Counted from the stretch's first letter, positions 1-5,257 are shown. The stretch: DNA of 5,498 nt from DUOX01 sp050944015 (GCA_050944015.1 JBMNQG010000082.1:1-5498), one strand, 5' to 3'. Numbers and translations are program-made. Notes: generated from the sequence alone by a model not told the origin.

Positions 1-1
1 C

Positions 2-115
2 ATATCCGGCGGCGAAATAATAGAGGAAGGCACTCATGAGGAGCTCATGAAGGCCCGGGGCATGTACGCCAAGCTCTACACCCAGCAGTTTAAAGGGATG
101 GCGCTTGTAGTGTAG
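2..115 (+). CDS. ABC exporter ATP-binding protein, C-terminal end (partial)
   Basis: The first 37 codons read ISGGEIIEEGTHEELM, then GMYAKLYTQQF, and end at TAG. This is the usual end of the nucleotide-binding domain of MsbA/LmrA-type fused ABC exporters, where the region after the H-loop reads 'G.I.E.GTHEELL...G.YA.LY..QF'. Such proteins combine six membrane helices with an ATPase domain and pump drugs, lipids or peptides outward from the inner membrane. The Walker motifs, signature and membrane domain lie outside the window, so the substrate cannot be judged. A strong terminator follows within about 25 bp, so this is the last gene of its unit. Family assignment is firm and the subtype is open. 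Confidence 0.85.
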   Translation: MSGGEIIEEGTHEELMKARGMYAKLYTQQFKGMALVV

Positions 116-136
116 AACCACATTATGTAAACCTAT

Positions 137-180
137 AAACGCCGGTTTCTGCGAAAGCGGAAACCGGCGTTTCAGTTTTC
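137..180 (+). terminator. Rho-independent terminator after the ABC exporter gene
   Basis: AAACGCCGGTTTC (137-149) pairs perfectly with GAAACCGGCGTTT (160-172). The inner bases extend the stem by a U-G, a G-C and a C-G pair to a GAAA tetraloop at 153-156, giving about 16 pairs. The following tract CAGTTTTC is short but U-rich. The position, about 20 bp after the exporter stop codon, fits termination of that transcript. Confidence 0.85.
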
Positions 181-476
181 ATGGATGCGGCTACGGCGGC
201 GAAAAAGGGGGATTCGGCCGTTCTTTTACCGGGGTTTGCTTATTGCCGCAAGTGCGGCAGCTTCACCAGGGCCGATACATGATTATAAAAATATTTTATT
301 GATGTCCTACTTCTACTAACCAAAAGCGCATAATTGTATTAGATTAAACTCTAACAAAATATTCCCCATTGTATGTCTGTGCAGGCTGGATAAAACATCG
401 AAATAATGCCATAAACAAATACAACAAAAATAACGTGGAGTTGGCATTTGCGCTTGTGAACATGTTACCATTCTTT

Positions 477-601
477 AAACTATTTGTTTATATATGGATT
501 AATTGTGTTGCCTATTGTAAATAAACAATGGAAAAAGCTCTGTTATTTATTTTTTACTACCCCTTATATACGACAGAGCTTTCTCGTTTTTCAAATAGTT
601 T
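477..601. repeat. Inverted repeat enclosing a terminator-like hairpin
   Basis: AAACTATTTG (477-486) is the exact reverse complement of CAAATAGTTT (592-601). Between the arms sit a smaller pair, ATTGT (514-518) with ACAAT (525-529), and the strong hairpin at 531-585. The nested layout could fold as one structured RNA or be the relic of a small palindromic element. With A+T-rich arms of only 10 bp, chance is not excluded. Confidence 0.4.
531..591 (+). terminator. Terminator-like hairpin in the A+T-rich stretch
   Basis: AAAGCTCTGT (534-543) pairs with ACAGAGCTTT (573-582). Two more pairs beyond one mismatch reach 531/585, and GTTTTT follows at 586-591. The loop of about 29 nt is long for an intrinsic terminator, which lowers confidence. 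No open reading frame ends just upstream, so it would end a non-coding or vanished transcript. The T-run lies on the plus-strand side. Confidence 0.45.
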
Positions 602-694
602 TAATTTTTTACTAAAAATCACACAACTAAAAGTATCTTAGAAGCCAAACTTTAGGTGTTTGTAATTTGCTCTTTATTATATTAATTTTTTAAA

Positions 695-703
695 TGGTAG
701 AAT
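695..703 (+). promoter_or_regulatory. Possible extended -10 promoter before the NTF2-like remnants
   Basis: TGGTAGAAT fits the extended -10 pattern TGnTATAAT with one mismatch. The -35 region about 17 bp upstream is only A/T-rich (TTATTA-like). Transcription would start near 710, at the point where the coding-like remnant begins. In A+T-rich DNA such matches arise easily, so this is a weak candidate. Confidence 0.22.
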
Positions 704-708
704 GTTAA

Positions 709-885
709 TATGAGAAATCTTACAAGGTGCTTACCCACGACGCCACGTTCAACTGGTGGAACGCCTATCCCTTTATTCCGCAGCCATACGAGACTTTTAC
801 CGACGATATAAGCTACGGGCCGGAAGGATTCAGGCCCAATCCCAATAAAGGACTTTCCGCGGGCGAAGGGAGGAATTACAAGTGA
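709..885 (+). pseudogene. 3' remnant of a gene preceding the NTF2-like gene
   Basis: An open frame of 58 codons ends at TGA (883-885). It has no start codon and a stop codon (706-708) directly upstream. Its composition is GC-rich and coding-like, with SYKVLTHDATFNWWNAYPF and PQPYETFTDDISYGPEGF, rich in W, Y, F and P. From memory, this resembles the C-terminal end of SnoaL/NTF2-like proteins found as tandem pairs in Clostridia, where a P.PYETF motif is common; a database search was not possible. The frame overlaps the GTG start of the next gene (GTGA), typical of a translationally coupled pair. The N-terminal part is missing and A+T-rich DNA replaces it from about 709 leftward, so I call it a truncated remnant. 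Confidence 0.6.
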
Positions 886-1322
886 AAGAACACCTCAGTT
901 TAAGCCAAAGAATAAGGAACGCGGCTGCCAGCCAGGAAGTGGAGAACGTAAAGGCGCTGCATGCGTATTATCATGCAAGAGCGGATGCCACAAGCGAATG
1001 GACGCAAATCTGGTCCCGTTCCGACGATGTGTCCTGGGCGCACGGCTTCGGGCGCATGCGGGGATTCGACCAGGTCTGGTTTGGAACGGTAACTCACTAT
1101 GACAAGATGGCCTTTGAAAACTGGTTGAAGATGTACGAAATATATCCGAAAGTGGGAGGCAAGGACCCCCGCCCGCTGATGGAGGCCTCGGTTCATACCC
1201 TGGTTACCGACGTAATAGAAACGTTTATTTATGATATTGGTTATGATTTTATAAATAAATTGTGGCTTATTATATCCTTTGACAACGGTATTGTTTCAGG
1301 CTACACCATAGATGTCAGTTAA
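882..1322 (+). pseudogene. SnoaL/NTF2-like protein, truncated and fused to a foreign C-terminus
   Basis: The 146-codon frame starts at GTG 882 behind GGGAGG (868-873) at 8 nt. Residues 1-113 look like the first part of a SnoaL/NTF2-like cone-fold protein: an N-terminal helix with ENVKALHAYYHARADA, then WTQIWSRSDDVSWAHGFGRMRG and a tryptophan-rich stretch up to VHTLVTDVIE. Such proteins bind or transform small hydrophobic molecules, but the substrate cannot be told. Relatives are longer and continue with further strands of the barrel. Here, from about codon 114 (base 1221), codons become A+T-rich and the last 33 residues (with LWLIISFDNG and SGYTIDVS) no longer fit the family. The barrel is therefore probably incomplete and the product non-functional or altered. 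The frame stays open across the join, so a chimeric protein may still be made. The start overlaps the stop of the preceding remnant. Confidence 0.6.
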
Positions 1323-1327
1323 AAATT

Positions 1328-1366
1328 AAAGCCATGGAGCAGTTGTCCATGGCTTTTTGTTTTTTT
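1328..1366 (+). terminator. Strong Rho-independent terminator after the chimeric ORF
   Basis: AAAGCCATGGA (1328-1338) pairs perfectly with TCCATGGCTTT (1346-1356) around a 7-nt loop, followed by a T-rich run to 1366 broken by one G. It lies 5 bp after the stop codon at 1320-1322. An A-rich stretch on the left might also allow leftward termination. Confidence 0.9.
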
Positions 1367-1389
1367 GACCAGCGGACACATAAAGTTAC

Positions 1390-1417
1390 TTAGACAATCT
1401 ATGGGGTATATTATATA
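1390..1417 (+). promoter_or_regulatory. Weak promoter candidate for the XRE-led cassette (upstream option)
   Basis: TTAGAC (1390-1395) and TATATA (1412-1417) are spaced by 16 bp. The -35 match is poor and the -10 lies in an A/T palindrome, TATATTATATA (1407-1417). This option would leave a 5' leader of about 60 nt containing the inverted repeat GTTTACTG/CAGTAAAC. It competes with the candidate at 1439. Confidence 0.2.
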
Positions 1418-1457
1418 GTTTACTGCCTAAATTTCTGTTTGACAGACGACAGTAAAC
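1418..1457. promoter_or_regulatory. Inverted repeat, possible operator for the XRE-type regulator
   Basis: GTTTACTG (1418-1425) is the exact reverse complement of CAGTAAAC (1450-1457), with the half-sites 32 bp apart, about three helical turns. The right half lies in the spacer of the promoter candidate that starts with TTGACA at 1439. The repeat could be an operator for autoregulation by the XRE-type protein encoded just downstream, or a leader hairpin. This is inferred from position and symmetry only. Confidence 0.3.
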
Positions 1458-1467
1458 GTTATATTTT
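1439..1467 (+). promoter_or_regulatory. Promoter candidate for the XRE-led cassette (downstream option)
   Basis: A perfect TTGACA (1439-1444) precedes TATTTT (1462-1467) by 17 bp, or TATATT (1460-1465) by 15 bp. Transcription would begin around 1472, just before the GGGAGG site (1473-1478). The 5' leader would be unusually short, which is the main argument against it. Confidence 0.35.
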
Positions 1468-1486
1468 ATTCTGGGAGGATGATGAG

Positions 1487-1705
1487 ATGAAACTGCAGAC
1501 AAATGAAAAGATCAGGATACTGGCAGGAAGGCGCAATCTGACCTTGAAAGAACTGGCCGAAAAGCTCGGCATGTCCCGGCAGAACCTCAACAACAAGCTG
1601 ACCAGGAACAATTTTTCGGAAAAGCAGCTCAGGGATATTGCCGAGGCCCTCAACTGCACGCTGGATATAACCTTTACGACAAAGGACACAGGGGAGTCCA
1701 TATAG
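1487..1705 (+). CDS. Small XRE-family helix-turn-helix DNA-binding protein
   Basis: This 72-residue protein is essentially one Cro/C1-type helix-turn-helix domain. KIRILAGRRNLT forms helix 1, TLKELAEKLG (19-28) helix 2, and MSRQNLNNKLTR (29-40) the recognition helix. FSEKQLRDIAEALN (43-56) packs behind it, and a short tail ITFTTKDTGESI follows. The 'MSRQNLNNKL' pattern recurs in short single-domain XRE proteins of Clostridia. I chose ATG 1487 because GGGAGG (1473-1478) sits 8 nt before it; an in-frame TTG at 1439 would add 16 residues but has no ribosome binding site. It begins a run of three same-strand genes, 37 bp before the Spx/ArsC-like gene, so it may regulate them or itself. Its target is unknown. 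Confidence 0.88.
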   Translation: MKLQTNEKIRILAGRRNLTLKELAEKLGMSRQNLNNKLTRNNFSEKQLRDIAEALNCTLDITFTTKDTGESI

Positions 1706-1742
1706 AGAATTATTAAGATAAAAGGAAAAGGGAGGGCACGTC

Positions 1743-2099
1743 ATGGTTTTTGTATGCTACCCTAAATGCACCACATGCCGGAAAGCTAAAAAGTGGCTGG
1801 AGGCAAAGGGAATTGCCTTTGAGGAAAGGCATATCAAAGAAAGCAATCCTACGTTAGAGGAATTGAAAGAGTGGCACAAAAAGAGCGGACTGCCGCTGAG
1901 GAAGCTTTTCAATACCAGCGGGCAGCTGTATAAGGAGCTGAAACTGAAGGACAGGCTCCCCGCCATGAGCGATGATGAACAGTATGCCCTTCTGGCGTCC
2001 GACGGCATGATGGTAAAGCGCCCGATTCTAGTGGGCGACGGTTTTGTCCTGATAGGATTCAATGAAGAGGAGTGGGAAGCCGCACTTGGCGGAAAATAG
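1743..2099 (+). CDS. Spx/ArsC-like thioredoxin-fold protein (arsenate reductase family)
   Basis: The 118-residue protein has the full layout of the ArsC/Spx/MgsR family. It opens with a strand and a CxxC motif (YPKCTTCRKAKKWL; C9 and C12), followed by GIAFEERHIKE, then LFNTSGQLYKEL (55-66), MSDDEQYALLASDGMMVKRPILV (R93-P94 being the conserved turn) and a final GFNEEEWEAAL. Spx and MgsR bind RNA polymerase in thiol-oxidative stress; ArsC proteins reduce arsenate. The C9/C12 pair could act as a redox switch as in Spx, but this sequence looks closer to the widespread 'arsenate reductase family' proteins of unknown role. No arsenic genes are nearby, so I do not call it ArsC. The start has GGGAGG (1730-1735) at 7 nt. 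It lies in the same apparent operon as the XRE gene before it and the HEAT-like gene 43 bp after it. Confidence 0.9.
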   Translation: MVFVCYPKCTTCRKAKKWLEAKGIAFEERHIKESNPTLEELKEWHKKSGLPLRKLFNTSGQLYKELKLKDRLPAMSDDEQYALLASDGMMVKRPILVGDGFVLIGFNEEEWEAALGGK

Positions 2100-2142
2100 C
2101 AAGCGCCCGGCGTTTCATGGCCGGGGTGAAAGGAGGGGGCAT

Positions 2143-2766
2143 ATGCCGTTGACAGGCGGCTATGATGGTATCATGTCGATTCCGGAAAGCGATTTGCAGG
2201 AGGCATCTAAGGCTCTGACCGGGGAGGATATTCGGGAGCTTATCCAATGGCTGGCGCTGAAGGACGATAAAATCAGATATCGGGCTTTCCGGCTCCTGCA
2301 AAACAGATCCTTATTCTCTAATGATGTTTATCCCTATTGGGACACTCTCCGCAGCAAGCTGAAAAGCGATAACTCATATCAGAGAAGCATTGGACTGATG
2401 CTGCTTGCCGAGAACGCAAAGTGGGATACCGAAAACAGGATGGAAGACACTGTAGACGAATGCCTTGCCCTGCTTGACGATGAAAAGCCTATAACGATAC
2501 GCCAGTGCATTCAGTCATTAGGGAAAATCGCCTCCACCAGGACCGGCCTGAATGGCACAATAGCCTCCAGGCTTATTTCATTTAATCTCCTTGCCGTAAA
2601 GGAAACAATGAGGAAACCCATACTGCTCGACATCCTGAATGTGCTGCTTATAATCAGGCAAGAGCTGAAAACTGACGAAATAGAAAGTTTTATCCTGAAT
2701 GCGCTTTCCGGCGAGATATTAGATAAGAAAGCAAAGAAGCAAATTGAAAATATAATTGGTATGTAA
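2143..2766 (+). CDS. HEAT-like helical-repeat protein (Clostridia 'SufBD protein'-type)
   Basis: This 207-residue soluble protein is almost wholly helical. Paired amphipathic helices repeat at about 30-131 (IRELIQWLALKDDKIRYRAF; LRSKLKSDNSYQRSIGLMLL; VDECLALLDDEKPITIRQCI) and at 140-190, like short HEAT/armadillo repeats. The segment LLAENAKWDTENRM, then DEKPITIRQCIQSLGKI, matches my memory of a Clostridia family often misleadingly labelled 'SufBD protein'. I see no SufB or SufD core, no catalytic motif, signal peptide or membrane segment, so a scaffold or protein-binding role is likely but unproven. ATG 2143 is preferred because AAGGAGG (2130-2136) stands 6 nt before it. An upstream in-frame ATG at 2062 would overlap the previous gene by 38 bp and has a poorer context. 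A GC-rich hairpin (2106-2111 with 2120-2125) lies between the genes. Confidence 0.8.
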   Translation: MPLTGGYDGIMSIPESDLQEASKALTGEDIRELIQWLALKDDKIRYRAFRLLQNRSLFSNDVYPYWDTLRSKLKSDNSYQRSIGLMLLAENAKWDTENRMEDTVDECLALLDDEKPITIRQCIQSLGKIASTRTGLNGTIASRLISFNLLAVKETMRKPILLDILNVLLIIRQELKTDEIESFILNALSGEILDKKAKKQIENIIGM

Positions 2767-2817
2767 AGATATGCCCTGTTCCGTACCATTTTCGCCCGGA
2801 GGGAATGAAGAAGGATA

Positions 2818-2863
2818 AAAGCAGGAACAGGCTGCTTTTTAGCAGCCTGTTCCTGCTTTAATT
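2818..2863. terminator. Bidirectional terminator between the HEAT-like gene and cysS
   Basis: AAAGCAGGAACAGGCTGC (2818-2835) pairs perfectly with its complement at 2842-2859. One more T-A pair closes a TTTT loop, giving a 19-bp stem. It lies 51 bp after the HEAT-like stop and 13 bp after the cysS stop on the opposite strand. The stem ends in TTT followed by an A/T-rich tract on the right and in TTTT on the left strand, so it can serve both converging transcripts. Confidence 0.88.
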
Positions 2864-2872
2864 CAAGCTTGA

Positions 2873-4282
2873 TTATTTTTTCTGAAATACAACCTTCACG
2901 CCCTGGGGGGTGTCTTCCAGTATTATGCCGCGGGCTTTCAGCTCGTCGCGGATGCGGTCAGCCTCCGCCCAGTTCTTGGCCTTTCTGGCGGCCTGGCGCT
3001 TTTCTATAAGTTCCTGAATTTCAGGGTCTATCTCGTCTTTTTTGCCGCCGAAGGGGATACCCAGAACGTTGGACAGCTCCATGAAAATATCCAGGCAGCG
3101 CCGGGCCAGGGCCTTGGAGGGGGAGCTGGCGGCGTTTACGGCGCTGTTTATGTCCCTTACCAGCTCGAAAATAACCGCAATGGCGTCGGCGGTGTTGAAG
3201 TCGTCGTCCATAGCCTCGACAAAGCGGTGGCGGTATTTGTCCAGGCCGGAAACGAATTCCTCCTCCGCCGGGGAAAGGCCGCCGTCGCCGCCGTTTTCAA
3301 TAAAGAATTCCAGATTGTTCTTTGCGTTGCGGAGGCGCTCAAGGGCGGACTTGGCCTGTTCCAGAATCTCGCCAGAATAGTTCAGAGGGCTGCGGTAGTG
3401 GCTCATGAGCATGAACATGCGGATGGCGTCGTAGCCGTAGGTCTCGGCGGCCTCCCGGACAGTAAAGAAGTTGTTGAGGGATTTGGACATCTTTTTGTTG
3501 TCTATACTGATAAAGCCGTTGTGCATCCAGTAGTTTACGAATTTCCTGCCCATAGCAGCCTCGGACTGGGCTATCTCGTTTTCGTGGTGGGGGAAGGCCA
3601 GGTCCTGGCCGCCGCAGTGTATGTCTATGGTGTCGCCCAGATAGCGGTTGCTCATGGCGGAGCACTCGATATGCCAGCCGGGGCGGCCTTTGCCCCAGGG
3701 ACTGTCCCAGGAGGGCTCGCCGGGTTTTGCCGCCTTCCACAAGGCGAAGTCCATGGGGTTTTCCTTTGCCTCGGAAACGTCGATACGTGCCCCCGCCTGC
3801 AGTTCCTCAAGGGGCTGGTGGCTCAACTTGCCGTATTCATCGAATTTCAGCGTGCGGTAGTAGACGTCGCCGTTGGCCTCGTACGCATAGCCCTTTTCGA
3901 TGAGCTTCTGTATCAGTTCGATTATTTTGTCGATATTTTCCGTGGCCCTGGGGTGGATGGTGGCGTCCCTCACGCCCAGGCCGCGGGCGTCCACATAATA
4001 TTCTTTAATGTACTTTTCCGCCACCTCAGCGGGGGAGATGCCCTCCTCGGCGGCGCGCTTTATTATCTTGTCGTCCACGTCGGTGAAGTTCTGGACGAAG
4101 GTGACCTCGTAACCCCTGTATTCAAGGTAGCGGCGCAGCACGTCGAACATTATTATTGGCCGGGCGTTACCCACGTGGATGTAGTTGTAGACCGTGGGGC
4201 CGCAGGCGTACATCCTTACCTTTCCAGGCTCGATTGGTACAAATTCCTCTTTCTGCATGGTGAGCGTGTTGAAAATCTTCAT
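2873..4282 (-). CDS. cysS: Cysteinyl-tRNA synthetase
   Basis: CysS ligates cysteine to tRNA-Cys in the cytosol in two ATP-dependent steps. The 469 residues match the usual class I length. The HIGH motif appears as HVGN (36-39) after ACGPTVYNYI, and the KMSKS loop is KMSKS at 264-268. The zinc site that selects cysteine is intact: C27, C207 (in GWHIECSAMS), H232 and E236 (in FPHHENE). The C-terminal part (about 310-469) holds the helical anticodon-binding DALR region and the small end domain with RKAKNWAEADRIRDEL. ATG 4282 overlaps the cysE stop as ATGA, and AAGGAG lies 7 nt before it, inside the end of cysE. It is therefore transcribed from the T-box promoter with cysE and probably translationally coupled to it. 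Confidence 0.98.
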   Translation of the reverse strand: MKIFNTLTMQKEEFVPIEPGKVRMYACGPTVYNYIHVGNARPIIMFDVLRRYLEYRGYEVTFVQNFTDVDDKIIKRAAEEGISPAEVAEKYIKEYYVDARGLGVRDATIHPRATENIDKIIELIQKLIEKGYAYEANGDVYYRTLKFDEYGKLSHQPLEELQAGARIDVSEAKENPMDFALWKAAKPGEPSWDSPWGKGRPGWHIECSAMSNRYLGDTIDIHCGGQDLAFPHHENEIAQSEAAMGRKFVNYWMHNGFISIDNKKMSKSLNNFFTVREAAETYGYDAIRMFMLMSHYRSPLNYSGEILEQAKSALERLRNAKNNLEFFIENGGDGGLSPAEEEFVSGLDKYRHRFVEAMDDDFNTADAIAVIFELVRDINSAVNAASSPSKALARRCLDIFMELSNVLGIPFGGKKDEIDPEIQELIEKRQAARKAKNWAEADRIRDELKARGIILEDTPQGVKVVFQKK

Positions 4283-4923
4283 TTATCATTCTCCTTAGTA
4301 ATATATCTTTCGAGTATCTCAAGCTGTTCCCGGAGGGCAGCCAGCTCAACTGCAATGGGATCCGTGACGTGGATTTGGTCGACCTCGGAGACGTAATTTA
4401 CTTTTTCTCCGGCTATGCGCACCACCCGGGCGGGCACGCCCACAGCGGTGCTGTCGGGCGGGATTTCTTTCAGGACTACCGCGTTGGCGGCAATGCGGCT
4501 GTTGTCGCCCACCTTAAAGGGGCCAAGGACTTTTGCTCCGGCGCCTATAAGGACGTTGTTTCCCACCGTGGGGTGGCGCTTGCCCTTGTCCTTGCCCGTT
4601 CCGCCCAGGGTGACTCCCTGGTAGAGGAGCACGTCGTCGCCGATTTCCGCAGTCTCACCTATTACTATACCCATTCCATGGTCAATGACAAGCCTTTTTC
4701 CAATTTTTGCTGCGGGATGTATTTCAATTCCCGTCTTGCGGCGGCTTCTGTTTGATATCCACCGGGCGATGAAGTACATTTTGCGCCTATAAAACCAGTT
4801 TGCAATCCTGTGATATATAATTGCCTTAACGCCGGGATACAGCAGCAGGACCTCCAGTGACGAGCGTGCCGCAGGGTCCCTGGCCTTGTAGGCTTCGATA
4901 GTTTCTTGAAGATTCTTGAACAT
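4279..4923 (-). CDS. cysE: Serine O-acetyltransferase
   Basis: CysE transfers an acetyl group from acetyl-CoA to L-serine, giving O-acetylserine, the acceptor for sulfide in cysteine synthesis. At 214 residues it is the short Gram-positive form, close to the 217 of Bacillus subtilis. An N-terminal helical part (1-60) is followed by a left-handed beta-helix of hexapeptide repeats: IEIHPAAKIGKRLVIDHGMGIVIGE and AEIGDDVLLYQGVTLGGTGK. H82 in DHGMG matches the catalytic histidine (H158 in E. coli) and RHPT (H117) the second active-site histidine. The position of E. coli D143 is E67 here. GVPARVV ends the helix and a charged tail follows. ATG 4923 is chosen because AGGGAGG (4936-4930) stands 6 nt upstream. 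A frame extension to 5004 runs through the T-box terminator and is not real. Confidence 0.96.
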   Translation of the reverse strand: MFKNLQETIEAYKARDPAARSSLEVLLLYPGVKAIIYHRIANWFYRRKMYFIARWISNRSRRKTGIEIHPAAKIGKRLVIDHGMGIVIGETAEIGDDVLLYQGVTLGGTGKDKGKRHPTVGNNVLIGAGAKVLGPFKVGDNSRIAANAVVLKEIPPDSTAVGVPARVVRIAGEKVNYVSEVDQIHVTDPIAVELAALREQLEILERYITKENDK

Positions 4924-4940
4924 AGAAAACCTCCCTTTAT

Positions 4941-4980
4941 ATAACAAACGCCTCTCATGGGTTATTACCCATGAGAGGCG
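4941..4980 (-). terminator. T-box terminator hairpin before cysE
   Basis: CGCCTCTCATGGGT and ACCCATGAGAGGCG form a perfect 14-bp stem (4949-4962 with 4967-4980) with a 4-nt loop. On the minus strand it is followed by TTTGTTAT. Its upstream arm shares CGCCUCU with the antiterminator, so the two folds exclude each other, as expected of a T-box switch. Confidence 0.92.
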
Positions 4981-5197
4981 TATTATGCGCATACGCGGTT
5001 CCACTCTCTTTTATCACTTCCCGGCCATCACCGGTGTGGCCTTAACGCGGCCGGACGGGCGGGCATTTCCTCCCGCCGCGGCTCCAGGGCGCATTTCATG
5101 CCCTCCCCGTAGCCGGCGCTTTCAGCAGACGTGCCGGCTCTCTGTTACGGAGAAAATGGCATTACTTTTCCCGTTCATCGCCAGTTTGCCGTATTAA
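4941..5197 (-). promoter_or_regulatory. Cysteine-specific T-box riboswitch (leader of cysE-cysS)
   Basis: The leader binds tRNA-Cys and allows transcription of cysE-cysS only when the tRNA is uncharged. The T-box sequence AGAGTGGAACCGCG is at 5007-4994. The antiterminator is clear: AGAG (5007-5004) pairs with CUCU (4977-4974), the 7-nt bulge UGGAACC carries the UGGA that pairs with the tRNA acceptor end, and GCGUAU (4996-4991) pairs with AUACGC (4983-4978). In Stem I, CUCCGUA and UACGGGGAG pair, then an AG-rich bulge ACAGAGA, then GCCGGC (5138-5133 with 5117-5112). The specifier loop has GAAA followed by UGC (5093-5091), a cysteine codon, and then G. Further GC-rich stems (about 5085-5045 and 5040-5020) fit Stems II and III. 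The specifier matches the downstream genes. Confidence 0.95.
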
Positions 5198-5203
5198 TAT
5201 ATG

Positions 5204-5232
5204 ATATTACCATGATGCAAAAAATGTGTCAA
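5204..5232 (-). promoter_or_regulatory. Sigma-A type promoter of the cysE-cysS operon
   Basis: On the minus strand TTGACA (5232-5227) is a perfect -35, followed after exactly 17 bp by TAATAT (5209-5204), with TG two bases upstream as in extended -10 sites. Transcription should start near 5197, giving a leader of about 270 nt that holds the whole T-box. The -35 lies only 25 bp after the pgsA stop codon. Confidence 0.9.
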
Positions 5233-5257
5233 GTATCGCCCAAAAAGCAGGGGGCAG

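Larger units (their letters stand above)
283..708. other. A+T-rich stretch without a recognisable gene
   Basis: Base composition drops sharply from GC-rich to A+T-rich near 283 and rises again near 709. All six frames are broken by frequent stops. The longest small frame I saw, 316-471 on the minus strand (51 codons), lacks a convincing ribosome binding site and resembles nothing I know. The segment holds a terminator-like hairpin at 531-591, a wider inverted repeat at 477-486/592-601, a smaller one (AATGCCA 405-411, TGGCATT 442-448), and a possible promoter near 695. The two ends do not match as terminal inverted repeats, so I cannot call it an insertion element. It may be acquired or decayed DNA. 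The GC-rich part before it (181-282) holds only one doubtful small frame. Confidence 0.6.

Noticed and set aside
316..471. 51-codon minus-strand frame in the A+T-rich stretch
   Set aside because: Poor ribosome binding site, no recognisable motif beyond scattered cysteines, and a length expected by chance.
283..720. Insertion sequence or MITE covering the A+T-rich stretch
   Set aside because: No transposase frame, no matching terminal inverted repeats and no clear target-site duplication at either border.
1439..1486. TTG start for the XRE gene
   Set aside because: No ribosome binding site precedes it, and the TTGACA there looks more like a -35 element. ATG 1487 has an ideal site.
2062..2142. 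Upstream ATG for the HEAT-like gene, overlapping the Spx/ArsC-like gene
   Set aside because: The strong AAGGAGG site belongs to ATG 2143, and the extra 27 residues are basic and unstructured, like out-of-frame reading of the preceding gene.
3227..4396. Long plus-strand open frame of 389 codons opposite cysS
   Set aside because: It lies antisense to cysS, whose every catalytic and zinc motif is intact. The translation is low-complexity, V/A/G-rich and has no family features, as expected for the complement of a GC-rich gene.
4924..5004. 27-residue N-terminal extension of CysE
   Set aside because: The extension covers the T-box motif and terminator stem. The good ribosome binding site and normal family start are at ATG 4923.
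4916..5197. Plus-strand 93-codon frame across the T-box region
   Set aside because: It is the complement of a structured leader RNA with a clear minus-strand role. The peptide is compositionally odd.
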